Shown in pieces: positions 9,458 to 17,949 of a stretch of DNA of 44,626 nucleotides. This stretch comes from Rhizobium sp. Q54 (GTDB lineage: Bacteria; Bacteroidota; Bacteroidia; Flavobacteriales; Flavobacteriaceae), in contig CALQAH020000015.1 of NCBI GenBank assembly GCA_943328505.2, forward strand, positions 1-44,626. The letters run 5' to 3'. Each line of letters starts with the position of its first letter. Positions within the stretch are counted from its first letter, which is position 1. The notes under the pieces were generated by a model. It ran no database searches. It was not told the DNA's origin and was given only the letters and a program-made list of their open reading frames with translations. The position numbers and the translations under genes are program-made.

Positions 9458-12400
9458 TTATGTATTTCTAACTTTTACATGATAGATAACGTTTGGTTTT
9501 GTACCAACGCTTTCTAATAAATGATACATTCGTTCGTCTTCTACTAATTTAGAAACTTGACTTGATTTATCATTTACATCTCCAAAAACCATTGCGCCAG
9601 TTGAACAAGCAGCTGAACAAGCAGTTTGGAATTCACCATCAACTATTTCTCTTCCTTCACGCTTAGCTGTTAAAATAGTTTTTTGTGTCATTTGGATACA
9701 CATTGAACATTTTTCCATTACTCCACGAGAACGAACATTTACATCTGGATTTAATACCATACGACCTAAATCGTCATTCATATTATAATCAAATTCGCTG
9801 TTTTTGTTATACAAGAACCAGTTGAAACGACGTACTTTATATGGACAGTTATTTGCACAGTAACGTGTTCCAACACATCTGTTATACGCCATATGATTTT
9901 GGCCTTGACGCGAATGTGATGTTGCAGCCACAGGACAAACCGTTTCACACGGTGCGTGATTACAATGTTGACACATTACAGGTTGGAAAGCAACTTGCGG
10001 GTTATGAGCTGGATTTTCCATTTCTCCAAAACCACCAAGCGAACCTTTTTCACCGAATAACCCGTCGAAATTTTCTTTTTTCTCATTGTCTCCTGCAAAA
10101 GTTTCTTCTGCTGAATAATATCTATCAATACGCAACCAGTGCATATCACGACTTCTTCTTACTTCAGATTTCCCAACAACAGGAACATTGTTTTCTGCAT
10201 GACAAGCAATAACACAAGCACCACAACCAGTACAAGCATTTAAGTCGATAGAAAGATTGAAATGATGCCCAACAGAACGATCAAACGACTCCCATAAATC
10301 AACTTTTGTTGCTTCTACTTCTTTGTGATCTAAAGATACCTTTGGCACTTCATTCCATTCAGAGGCATCTTTTGTATTAAAGATTTCAAGAGTTGTTTCT
10401 TTAATAATATCGCCTCTACCCATCAATGTTTTTTGAGACTGAACACATGCAAATTCATGCTCACCAGCCGCTTTTACAAGTGTAGCAGATTGCACATTAT
10501 TAAAGTTAGCATACAATGCATACGCATTTACACCTACTTGCATTTCTTCTTTCATGGATGCTTTACGACCATATCCTAAAGACAATCCAATAGTTCCTTC
10601 TGCTTGTCCAGGTTGAACAATCACAGGGACTTCTATTTTTGTGCCGTTTACCTCAAGAGTTGCATAACTTCCGTTAAGTCCACCGTTGGCAACGATTTTA
10701 TTTTCTAATTTTAATTTATCAGCATCCGTTTTAGAAACGGTTACATAGTTATCCCAAGAAACTCTTGTAATTGGATCTGGAAACTCTTGTAACCAAGGGT
10801 TGTTGGCTTGTTGACCATCTCCTAAACCTGTTTTAGTGTATAAAACTAATTCAAATCCGTTTGCTGGTTTAGATTTTGCTAAGGCATTTGCTGCTCCACT
10901 ATAATCTGCAGCAATAGCTGAATTTGCTCCTGCAACACCAACAGCAATTCCATCGTGAACCGTTTTGTTCCATGTGGCGCCGTTTGTATAATTCGCCGAG
11001 TTTGATTTTAAGTAGTCATAATATGAAGCACTATTTCCATTACAAGAAAGCAATAGTTCTTGAAATTGTTTGGTGCTGAATAATGGGCGAATGGTCGGCT
11101 GCGTTAAAGAATAAGTTCCTTTAGTCAACATCAAATCATTCCATGTTTCTAAATAATGTGGAGCTGGAATAGCTATGTTTGTAATCGATGCTGTTTCATC
11201 TTCTTTTAATGAATGAGCAACCGATAATTTTACTTTTTTCAATCCAGATACAAAAGCCGAACTGTTTGCTAAAGTATAAACAGGATTAACGCCACTCATA
11301 ATTAAGGTATGAACACTTCCCGCATTCATATCAGCAATTAATTGTGCTACTTTTTCGTTAGATCCTTTTCTAATTTGTCTTGTTCCAACTGTTGAAAATG
11401 CCTCACTAGCCAAAGCTTGATTAATAGCTAATACTAATAATTGTGCATTTTTATCTTGAATGCCAGAAACTAAAAGTCCTTTTGTTCCAGCTGCTTTTAA
11501 TTGTTGTGCTGCTTTTACAACTACATCTTCGTTAGCCACTTTTCCAGTTGCAGTAGCAGATCCTGTAACAACATTGTATATTTTAACTAATGCTTGCTTT
11601 TGGTTAGCAACGCTCATTGGAACTCGTTTGTCAGCCGCAGCACCAGATAAAGTCATATTCGCTTCAAACTGAAAATGCTTAGACATTTTTCCCGCTTGAG
11701 GAACTCTTCCTTTTGCATATCCAGAATCAAAACTTCCACCTTGCCAATCTCCTAAGAAATCAGCATCTAGTGAAACGATAGTATTTGCTTTTGAAAAATC
11801 ATAATTAGCTAAAGCTCTTTCGCCATAAACTGCTTCAAAAGCATCTAAAGCTGCAGATTCCGAAACTGCATCGTACATGATGTGTTTAGCAGTTGGATTT
11901 TTAGCAATGAATTCTGCAATTAACTTTTCTGTAGTTGGACTTGCTAATGTGTTTGTCAATAAAACAACTTGACCACCTTTTGTTTTAGCATCAGCCAAAC
12001 TTGATTTTATTTTTAAATCTGCTGCTGTCCAAGACGCATCTTTTTGAGCCATTTTGGTAGCTTTCAAGCGCATACTATCATATAATGATAATACAGAAGC
12101 GTGAACTCTTGCATTGGCAGCAAAACTTGCTCCGGCAACAGTGTTGTTTTCTATTTTAATCGGACGACCTTCTCTTGTTTTTACTAAAAGATTAGCAAAA
12201 TCAAAACCATCAAACATAGTGGTAGCATAATAATCTGCAACACCAGGAATAATTTGTTCAGGTTGTAAAACGTAAGGAATTGATCTATGAACTGGACCTT
12301 CACACGCAGCTAAAGATGCAGCAGCAGTAGTAAATCCAACGTATTTCAAGAAATCACGACGCGTAGTTGATGAAGAGGATAATGAATCTTTATCGGAAAG

Positions 12401-12514
12401 AAATTCATCAGTTGGAATTGCTTCCACAAATTCATTATTTCTAAGCGTCTCAACAATAGAACTATTTTCGTTTAGTTCCTCAACACTTTTCCAGTATTTT
12501 TTGTTTGATGACAT
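9458..12514 (-). CDS. actB: Alternative complex III iron-sulfur subunit ActB (TAT substrate)
   Basis: Large peripheral subunit of alternative complex III. It has two parts: a molybdopterin-oxidoreductase-like domain that in this family has lost its cofactor (about residues 75-740), and a C-terminal HycB/NrfC-like ferredoxin domain. The latter shows four cysteine clusters, beginning CTGCGACVIACH (about 765), CQHCNHAPCETVCP (about 845), CVGTRYCANNCP (about 880) and CSMCIQ with CSAACS (about 937 and 967). These should hold three [4Fe-4S] and one [3Fe-4S] cluster. A twin-arginine motif RRDFLK (Arg52-Arg53) and a hydrophobic stretch ending AAC (Cys71) suggest TAT export, perhaps with lipidation. 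It is 33 nt after actA. Confidence 0.95.
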   Translation of the reverse strand: MSSNKKYWKSVEELNENSSIVETLRNNEFVEAIPTDEFLSDKDSLSSSSTTRRDFLKYVGFTTAAASLAACEGPVHRSIPYVLQPEQIIPGVADYYATTMFDGFDFANLLVKTREGRPIKIENNTVAGASFAANARVHASVLSLYDSMRLKATKMAQKDASWTAADLKIKSSLADAKTKGGQVVLLTNTLASPTTEKLIAEFIAKNPTAKHIMYDAVSESAALDAFEAVYGERALANYDFSKANTIVSLDADFLGDWQGGSFDSGYAKGRVPQAGKMSKHFQFEANMTLSGAAADKRVPMSVANQKQALVKIYNVVTGSATATGKVANEDVVVKAAQQLKAAGTKGLLVSGIQDKNAQLLVLAINQALASEAFSTVGTRQIRKGSNEKVAQLIADMNAGSVHTLIMSGVNPVYTLANSSAFVSGLKKVKLSVAHSLKEDETASITNIAIPAPHYLETWNDLMLTKGTYSLTQPTIRPLFSTKQFQELLLSCNGNSASYYDYLKSNSANYTNGATWNKTVHDGIAVGVAGANSAIAADYSGAANALAKSKPANGFELVLYTKTGLGDGQQANNPWLQEFPDPITRVSWDNYVTVSKTDADKLKLENKIVANGGLNGSYATLEVNGTKIEVPVIVQPGQAEGTIGLSLGYGRKASMKEEMQVGVNAYALYANFNNVQSATLVKAAGEHEFACVQSQKTLMGRGDIIKETTLEIFNTKDASEWNEVPKVSLDHKEVEATKVDLWESFDRSVGHHFNLSIDLNACTGCGACVIACHAENNVPVVGKSEVRRSRDMHWLRIDRYYSAEETFAGDNEKKENFDGLFGEKGSLGGFGEMENPAHNPQVAFQPVMCQHCNHAPCETVCPVAATSHSRQGQNHMAYNRCVGTRYCANNCPYKVRRFNWFLYNKNSEFDYNMNDDLGRMVLNPDVNVRSRGVMEKCSMCIQMTQKTILTAKREGREIVDGEFQTACSAACSTGAMVFGDVNDKSSQVSKLVEDERMYHLLESVGTKPNVIYHVKVRNT

Positions 12515-12547
12515 CGTATATAAATATTAGCTTCTTAAATTATTTTA

Positions 12548-13879
12548 TTAATAGTGGCATTTACCACATTCTAAACCTCCCATTTGTGCCGCAGTCAATT
12601 TGTCTACGCCATATTTTTTAGAAAGTTCAGCATGAATTTTGTCGTAATAGGCATTACCTTCCATTTTCACGTCTGTTTTTCTGTGACAATTAATACACCA
12701 ACCCATGGTTAAAGGCGCAAATTGTTTTTGAATTTCATACGTTTGAACGGGTCCGTGACAGGTTTGACATTCGATACCTGCAACAGTAACGTGTTGTGAG
12801 TGGTTGAAATAAGCAAAATCAGGAAGATTGTGAATACGCACCCATTTCACTGGACTTGTTTTGCCTGTATATTTTTGAGCTGCTTTGTCCCAACCTACAG
12901 CATCGTATAATTTTTGAATTTGTTGGTCGTAAAAAGCTTTTGAATATTCTGCCGTAGCAGTTGTATCAGCTACTTCCGCAATATTTTTGTGACAGTTCAT
13001 ACAAACATTCAGCGAAGGAATACCAGCGTTTTTACTTACTCTTGCTGCTGAGTGACAGTATTTACAATTGATACCGTTGCTTCCTGCGTGAATTCTATGC
13101 GAATAGTGAATAGGTTGAATAGGAGCATAATCTTGGTCAATACCAATTTGCATTACCCAACTGTAGAAAAAGTAACCACTTGCTAGCAATAGGAAGATAC
13201 AAGATACTAAAACTAAAAATTGATTCTTTGCAAAGGCTTTCCAAATTGGCATGGTAGCTTCTTTTTCGGCTACTTCTATACCGTTTGATTTAGCTACTTT
13301 GGTTAATACATTGTTTACAAAGTACAACATCGCAACCAACATCAACATTACAAGTGCTAAAGCACCAAGAATTAGATTATTGGATATCCCACTGTCATTA
13401 TTACCAGTTCCAGGAACACCTGGAGTAGTGCTCATTCCTGCTGGAGCTGCAGCTTTTGGCTCCGAAGTATAAGCAATAATATTATCAATATCTGTAGTAG
13501 ATAATTGAGGAAATGCAGTCATTACAGACTTGTTGTTTTCTTCAAAAACTTTTACTGCTTTCGCATCACCTGATTTAATTAGGGCAGAACTATTAGCCAC
13601 CCATTTGTAAATCCAAGCCATATCGTACTTCGCTGAAATACCACGAAGTGCTGGGCCAGTTGCTTTTGCATCTAACTTATGACAAGCGGCGCAATTTGAG
13701 TTGAACAATGCTTTCCCAGCTACTGGATCACCACCTGTTTTTGCAGCGGGTGCAGCTGCTGTAGCATTGGACGCAGGTGCAGCTTCTTGAGAAAATGAAG
13801 TTAAGGAGAACGTTAGCATTAAAGCTAAACTGTAAAATATATTCCTTGATATCGAATTATGGTTACCCACTTTTTTCAT
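12548..13879 (-). CDS. actA: Alternative complex III multiheme cytochrome ActA with extra monoheme domain
   Basis: First gene of the operon. A signal sequence (about 12-31) precedes an Ala-rich linker and a class I monoheme cytochrome c domain (CAACH at 63-67, Met120 a likely axial ligand). A membrane span (167-189), a second span (219-240) and a pentaheme domain follow, with CKYCH (272), CMNCH (293), CQTCH (371), CINCH (395) and CGKCH (438, two residues before the end). That makes six heme sites. The pentaheme part is the standard ActA; the N-terminal domain looks like a built-in electron shuttle toward the CuA site of CoxB. Identification is firm; the shuttle role is inference. Confidence 0.94.
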   Translation of the reverse strand: MKKVGNHNSISRNIFYSLALMLTFSLTSFSQEAAPASNATAAAPAAKTGGDPVAGKALFNSNCAACHKLDAKATGPALRGISAKYDMAWIYKWVANSSALIKSGDAKAVKVFEENNKSVMTAFPQLSTTDIDNIIAYTSEPKAAAPAGMSTTPGVPGTGNNDSGISNNLILGALALVMLMLVAMLYFVNNVLTKVAKSNGIEVAEKEATMPIWKAFAKNQFLVLVSCIFLLLASGYFFYSWVMQIGIDQDYAPIQPIHYSHRIHAGSNGINCKYCHSAARVSKNAGIPSLNVCMNCHKNIAEVADTTATAEYSKAFYDQQIQKLYDAVGWDKAAQKYTGKTSPVKWVRIHNLPDFAYFNHSQHVTVAGIECQTCHGPVQTYEIQKQFAPLTMGWCINCHRKTDVKMEGNAYYDKIHAELSKKYGVDKLTAAQMGGLECGKCHY

Positions 13880-13963
13880 ATTGTAAATGATTATCGACTT
13901 ATTTGGTTTGATTTATGCTCAGTAAAAACCCAACAAAAATCAACACTTTATTAAAAACTTGCA

Positions 13964-13994
13964 CAAAAATACGACTTATGAACTATTCTCAAAA
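13964..13994 (-). promoter_or_regulatory. Promoter of the act-cox operon
   Basis: Reading the minus strand: TTTTG (13990-13994), an 18-nt spacer, then TATTTTTG (13964-13971). Both match the Bacteroidota consensus TTG-N17-23-TAnnTTTG. The predicted start near 13957 gives a leader of about 78 nt before actA. Confidence 0.68.
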
Positions 13995-14069
13995 CCTTAA
14001 ATATAGCTTAAATATCAATTTATATTAATTCTAAATAAAGTTTTGTCTTTTCTTTAAAATTTTATGTTT

Positions 14070-14077
14070 TACATTTG
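14070..14077 (+). promoter_or_regulatory. Candidate -7 box for the SPOR gene
   Basis: TACATTTG matches TAnnTTTG and lies 18 nt before the ATG at 14096. A TTTTG at 14041-14045 could be the -33 element, though the 24-nt spacing is slightly long. Confidence 0.5.
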
Positions 14078-14095
14078 CATTAAAATCAATTCATT

Positions 14096-14485
14096 ATGAA
14101 AGTTTTAACAAAAATAAATAGTTTTTTAGTGCTGTTTTTTTTCCTTTTCATAGGTTCAAAAAGTATTGGACAAGAAAGTAAAATGACCGTAACACAAGAC
14201 CCGAAATTTGAATTATTACTAAATGAAAAGAGAAAAATAAATAGTTCGATAACGGTTAACGATCGTTATAAGATTCAAATTTTTAATGGTGACAACGAAA
14301 ATTCCAAAAAGAAATTAATGGAATTTAAAAAAGAAAATAAAAATTTCGATGCAACCATTGTGTTCAGTACTCCTATATATAAAGTTTGGGTTGGAAATTT
14401 TAAAACCCGTATTGAGGCCGAAAAAAACCTTAATGATTTAAAGAAAAAGTATCCTACAGCTTTTCTGATTAAGCCTAATAAATAA
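14096..14485 (+). CDS. Secreted SPOR-domain protein
   Basis: A 129-residue protein with a signal peptide (about 1-25, ending SIGQ) and a C-terminal SPOR-like repeat fold (about 58-126: YKIQIFNG, then YKVWVGNFKTRIEAEKNLNDLKKKYPTAFLIK). SPOR domains bind denuded glycan strands of peptidoglycan, so a periplasmic wall-binding role is likely. It runs divergently from the act-cox operon. The next small gene starts within its stop (TAATG), so those two are coupled. No enzymatic domain is present. Confidence 0.85.
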   Translation: MKVLTKINSFLVLFFFLFIGSKSIGQESKMTVTQDPKFELLLNEKRKINSSITVNDRYKIQIFNGDNENSKKKLMEFKKENKNFDATIVFSTPIYKVWVGNFKTRIEAEKNLNDLKKKYPTAFLIKPNK

Positions 14486-14973
14486 TGAAATTTAAAAAAG
14501 CGGCTATAGTTTCATTAGCACTATTTTATAGTATTTTTTTGTTTGTGGTTTCATCCGATACTCTAGTATTTGACATACTTCAAGTGAGACAGAATATTGT
14601 AATTCATTCAAAAGAGAAAGAAACTTTGCTGCTTTCCAAACAATCATGGAGTACGATTATTTCTAAAGATGAATTTAAATACAAGAACAATTATTACGAC
14701 GTTAAGAATGTTGTTGTCTGTAAAAATTTTGTAAAAGTTGAAGTGGTAAAAGATATGTTAGAGCTTATTATTAAAGACGTCACCAAAAATTTAAAAAACA
14801 ATAAAAACAAAACCCTTCAAAAATTAAAAAAATCAATTATTATTTATTATTATAAAGCAACCTCTTTTGGGTTTCCTTTTATAACAGATAATAGGACAAA
14901 AAATTACTTCACCAAAAATTGTTTTAAAAATAAATACATCACTGCTATTTTTCGACCACCAAGTTTTAATTAA
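14485..14973 (+). CDS. Small secreted protein of unknown function, upstream of TonB receptor
   Basis: I do not recognise this 162-residue protein. It has an N-terminal hydrophobic signal or anchor (about 7-24), then a basic Lys/Asn-rich chain and an aromatic C terminus ending FRPPSFN. The start ATG shares one base with the stop of the SPOR gene, so it is probably translated from the same message. The TonB receptor gene starts 105 nt downstream. The tail resembles that of the small protein at 25347-25700 (LRAPPSLIV), which also precedes a TonB receptor. Codon use is very AT-rich. It is likely a real gene, but no function can be given. Confidence 0.6.
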   Translation: MKFKKAAIVSLALFYSIFLFVVSSDTLVFDILQVRQNIVIHSKEKETLLLSKQSWSTIISKDEFKYKNNYYDVKNVVVCKNFVKVEVVKDMLELIIKDVTKNLKNNKNKTLQKLKKSIIIYYYKATSFGFPFITDNRTKNYFTKNCFKNKYITAIFRPPSFN

Positions 14974-15021
14974 ATCATTTTGGTTTCTCAAGTAATCCTT
15001 TACAATTAATTTGGGAATACA

Positions 15022-15046
15022 ATTTTATCTTGAAAATAGATAAAAT
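15022..15046. promoter_or_regulatory. Inverted repeat, candidate operator before TonB receptor
   Basis: Perfect 9-bp arms ATTTTATCT (15022-15030) and AGATAAAAT (15038-15046) with a 7-nt spacer, ending 32 nt before the receptor ATG. A second pair, ATAGAT (15036-15041) and ATCTAT (15050-15055), overlaps it. Size and AT content suit a Fur-like metal regulator, but no regulator is identified. Confidence 0.5.
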
Positions 15047-15078
15047 CAAATCTATGATTTAACTAAAATTTTAAAAAA

Positions 15079-17274
15079 ATGAAAAAACAGATATTAGCAT
15101 TACTTGCTGTATCATCAATTGGTTATAGTCAAACTAGTGTTGATTCTACAAAGGCAAAACAGTTGGAGGAAGTTTATATAACTACTCCAAAATATTTAAA
15201 AAATAAAAAATTCATTTCTCAAAAAATTGAAAACATTTCTCAAAAAGAAATAGAGTTTCAAAATTTTCAAAACACAGCAGATGCTTTGATGAACTCGGGG
15301 AATGTAACAGTACAAAAATCGCAACAAGGCGGAGGAAGTCCAGTAATTAGAGGATTTGAAGCCAATAGGATTTTAATTCTTGTCGATGGAATCCGAATGA
15401 ACAACCTCATTTTTAGAGGCGGTCATCTGCAAAATATCATAACGGTTGACGAAAACATGTTGGAAAACATCGATTTGTCTTATGGCGCTTCTTCTACCTT
15501 ATTTGGTAGTGACGCACTTGGTGGCGCTATTAATTTAACAACCAAAAAAGCGCAATTTTCTTCAAATGGGAAAAGCTTTTCTGGTAACGCCTTGTCGAGA
15601 TATTCATCAGTAAACGAGGAGAAATCGGGACACTTTGATTTCAATTACGGAACCTCAAATTTTGCGTCCTTAACCTCATTTTCATACAATGATTTTGGTG
15701 ATTTACGAATGGGAAAGAGAAAGAACCACAACAATCCCTATTTTGGAGAAAGAGATTTCTATGTGCAAAATGTAAACGGAGTTGACCAATTGATTGCCAA
15801 TGATAACAAATACATTCAAAGATTCAGCGCGTATAAGCAATACGATTTCATGCAGAAGTTTGCCTATAAACAAGCCAATGGAAACCTTCACAGCTTGAAT
15901 TTGCAATATTCTACATCTACAGATATTCCAAGATATGACCGACTTACTGATCCGTCTTCTTCAACAGGGTTAAGAAATGCCGAATGGTATTACGGACCAC
16001 AAAAACGCCTTTTAGGAGTGTATAATTTCTCTAAAAATAAATTTGTTCTCAACAGCGATTTGTCATTGGATATAAGTTATCAAAACGTGGAAGAAAGTCG
16101 TCACAATAGAAGATTTGGCAATTATAATTTACAAAACAGAACCGAAAAAGTAACTATGTATGGCATTAACGCCACCTTGAAAAAAGCCTTTACAAAAAGC
16201 GAATTGCTATATGGAATTGAAACGTATTTAGACAATTTAAATTCATCGGCTTATAGTAATAATATCAATACAGGAGAAACCGCAACCATTGATTCTCGTT
16301 ATCCAAATGGGAATAACAGTATGTTCCGCAGTGATTTTTTCATCACCTATAATGAAACCATTTCTCCAAAAACCAATTGGAATGTCGGAGCAAGAATTGG
16401 ATTCACTTCTTTAAAAAGCTCCATATCAGACAACAGTTTTTTCCAATTACCCTTTGATGCCATTGAGCAAAATAATTTCACCTATAGTGCCAATGTTGGA
16501 ATTATTCACAAAACGAGTACGATGGTAAGCTTGATTGCCAACCTTAGTTCGGGTTTTAGAGTTCCTAATATTGACGATTTGGCAAAAGTATTCGAATCGG
16601 TCGATGGAATATTAATTGTGCCCAACGAAAATTTGAAACCCGAAAAAACCATTACTGCCGATTTAGGATTTAGAATAACTACTGAAAACAAGCGTTTCGA
16701 ATGGGATAACAATTATTTCTACACCCGTTTTATGGATGCTATTGTAACCGATGTTTTCACTTATAATGGCTCGAGTACAATTGATTATAATGGCACTCCA
16801 AGTCAGGTTTTTGCCAATCAAAATAAAGGAAAAGCTTTTATTACCGGAATCTCCTCTTCGTTGAAAACCTATGTGGTGAACAATTTACTTTTCACGGCCA
16901 CTTTCAATTATACATTAGGAAGAATTATAGAAGAAAACGGAAAGTCGCCTTTGGATCATATTGCGCCATTTTATGGAAAAATTGGTTTGAATTATACCAA
17001 AAAACAATACGGTTTGGAAGCCTACATGCTTTACAATGGTAAAAAAGACATCAAAAACTATCTATTAAATGGCGAAGACAACGAGCAATATGCGCCTCCA
17101 GGCGGAATGCCAGCTTGGGAAACCTATAATGCAAAAGGTTCAGTAGTGGTATTTAAAAACGCAACGCTATTTGTGGGTGTAGAAAATATTTTAGACACCC
17201 AATACAGAACCTTCTCTTCGGGCATGAATGCCGCCGGAAGAAATTTTTATAGCGGATTGAAATATAGCTTTTAG
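15079..17274 (+). CDS. TonB-dependent outer-membrane receptor
   Basis: A 731-residue receptor with a signal peptide (about 1-18), a short linker holding a TonB-box-like segment (LEEVYITTPK, about 29-38), a plug domain (about 45-165, with GGGSPVIRGFEANRILILVD and GSDALGGAINL), and a 22-strand barrel ending in the aromatic terminus GLKYSF. It lacks the N-terminal CarboxypepD_reg-like domain common in SusC proteins. The layout suits the iron/heme or hemoglobin receptor group, but the substrate cannot be read from sequence. A palindromic operator candidate lies just upstream, and a SPOR gene and a small secreted protein precede it. Confidence 0.9.
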   Translation: MKKQILALLAVSSIGYSQTSVDSTKAKQLEEVYITTPKYLKNKKFISQKIENISQKEIEFQNFQNTADALMNSGNVTVQKSQQGGGSPVIRGFEANRILILVDGIRMNNLIFRGGHLQNIITVDENMLENIDLSYGASSTLFGSDALGGAINLTTKKAQFSSNGKSFSGNALSRYSSVNEEKSGHFDFNYGTSNFASLTSFSYNDFGDLRMGKRKNHNNPYFGERDFYVQNVNGVDQLIANDNKYIQRFSAYKQYDFMQKFAYKQANGNLHSLNLQYSTSTDIPRYDRLTDPSSSTGLRNAEWYYGPQKRLLGVYNFSKNKFVLNSDLSLDISYQNVEESRHNRRFGNYNLQNRTEKVTMYGINATLKKAFTKSELLYGIETYLDNLNSSAYSNNINTGETATIDSRYPNGNNSMFRSDFFITYNETISPKTNWNVGARIGFTSLKSSISDNSFFQLPFDAIEQNNFTYSANVGIIHKTSTMVSLIANLSSGFRVPNIDDLAKVFESVDGILIVPNENLKPEKTITADLGFRITTENKRFEWDNNYFYTRFMDAIVTDVFTYNGSSTIDYNGTPSQVFANQNKGKAFITGISSSLKTYVVNNLLFTATFNYTLGRIIEENGKSPLDHIAPFYGKIGLNYTKKQYGLEAYMLYNGKKDIKNYLLNGEDNEQYAPPGGMPAWETYNAKGSVVVFKNATLFVGVENILDTQYRTFSSGMNAAGRNFYSGLKYSF

Positions 17275-17291
17275 GTTTAGATAAAATTAAA

Positions 17292-17327
17292 AAATCCCGT
17301 CTTGTTTTTTGAAACGAGACGGGATTT
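17292..17327. terminator. Bidirectional terminator
   Basis: A 16-bp stem with one G-T pair (17292-17307 with 17312-17327) and a TTTG loop. A-rich and T-rich flanks on both sides let it serve the TonB receptor gene (+) and the facing DUF6705-like gene (-). Confidence 0.9.
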
Positions 17328-17336
17328 ATTTTGAGT

Positions 17337-17945
17337 TTAAGGTACTTTAGACAAAACATATTTACCTGTTGGAAATACAGGATCTAAAGACACTCCACCA
17401 GGTGAACCACCAATCATTCTTTTAAAAAAGAAAATTAACTTTTGATTTTCAATTTCGTCATTTACCGCCAAAACACATAAAAAATCTATGAAGGTTTTAA
17501 CAGGGTCATGATAACTAGCTCGTAACATTCTTATTAATGGATTAGCTTCAGGAAAAGGAGCGAACTGATTAAGTTTATAAATTGAAAAGCATGTTATTGA
17601 ATAATCAAAATAATTTATAGAAGTATCGTCCAGCAAAGGAATTCTGTCAAGTACTAAATTACCGTTTTCAATATATTGAAATTCACCCACAATAAAGTCA
17701 GAATAATAACTCTTGTGCACAGTCTCAACTAAATAGTGTTCCTTTTTTACAAGTTTAATTCGCAAAGAAGTGTTTCCTTCGGTATAAAGCCATGTTCCTA
17801 CATAGGGGTCAAGCCTGTGGTCTAAATCTTTATAGTAGATGCCAGATTCTGTTGGACTATTTGTATCCATGTTTATTATTTGAGCAGTAACCATAGTATT
17901 AAATAGGATTAGTACTATTAGGGTTTGGTAAATTATTTTTTTCAT
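17337..17945 (-). CDS. Secreted DUF6705-like protein
   Basis: A 202-residue protein with a signal peptide (about 1-22, MVTAQ). The region LDPYVGTWLYTEGNTSLRIKLVKKE (split at residues 45-70) resembles the start of the DUF6705 family of Flavobacteria, a beta-rich lipocalin-like group of unknown function. It ends close to a bidirectional terminator. It starts 4 nt after the stop of the JAB-domain lipoprotein gene, so the pair is an operon. If the upstream gene encodes an effector, this small secreted partner might be its immunity or accessory protein; that is inference. The family call is from memory of the conserved motif. Confidence 0.65.
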   Translation of the reverse strand: MKKIIYQTLIVLILFNTMVTAQIINMDTNSPTESGIYYKDLDHRLDPYVGTWLYTEGNTSLRIKLVKKEHYLVETVHKSYYSDFIVGEFQYIENGNLVLDRIPLLDDTSINYFDYSITCFSIYKLNQFAPFPEANPLIRMLRASYHDPVKTFIDFLCVLAVNDEIENQKLIFFFKRMIGGSPGGVSLDPVFPTGKYVLSKVP

Positions 17946-17949
17946 ATTT

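Noticed and set aside
11460..11672. Open frames opposite actB, coxB, murF-alr and other genes
   Set aside because: They mirror the codon pattern of the real gene on the other strand, have no start signals and match no family.
15022..15046. The 9-bp inverted repeat as an intrinsic terminator of the preceding gene
   Set aside because: The stem is almost all A and T, lies 48 nt past the stop and has no T run; an operator is more likely.
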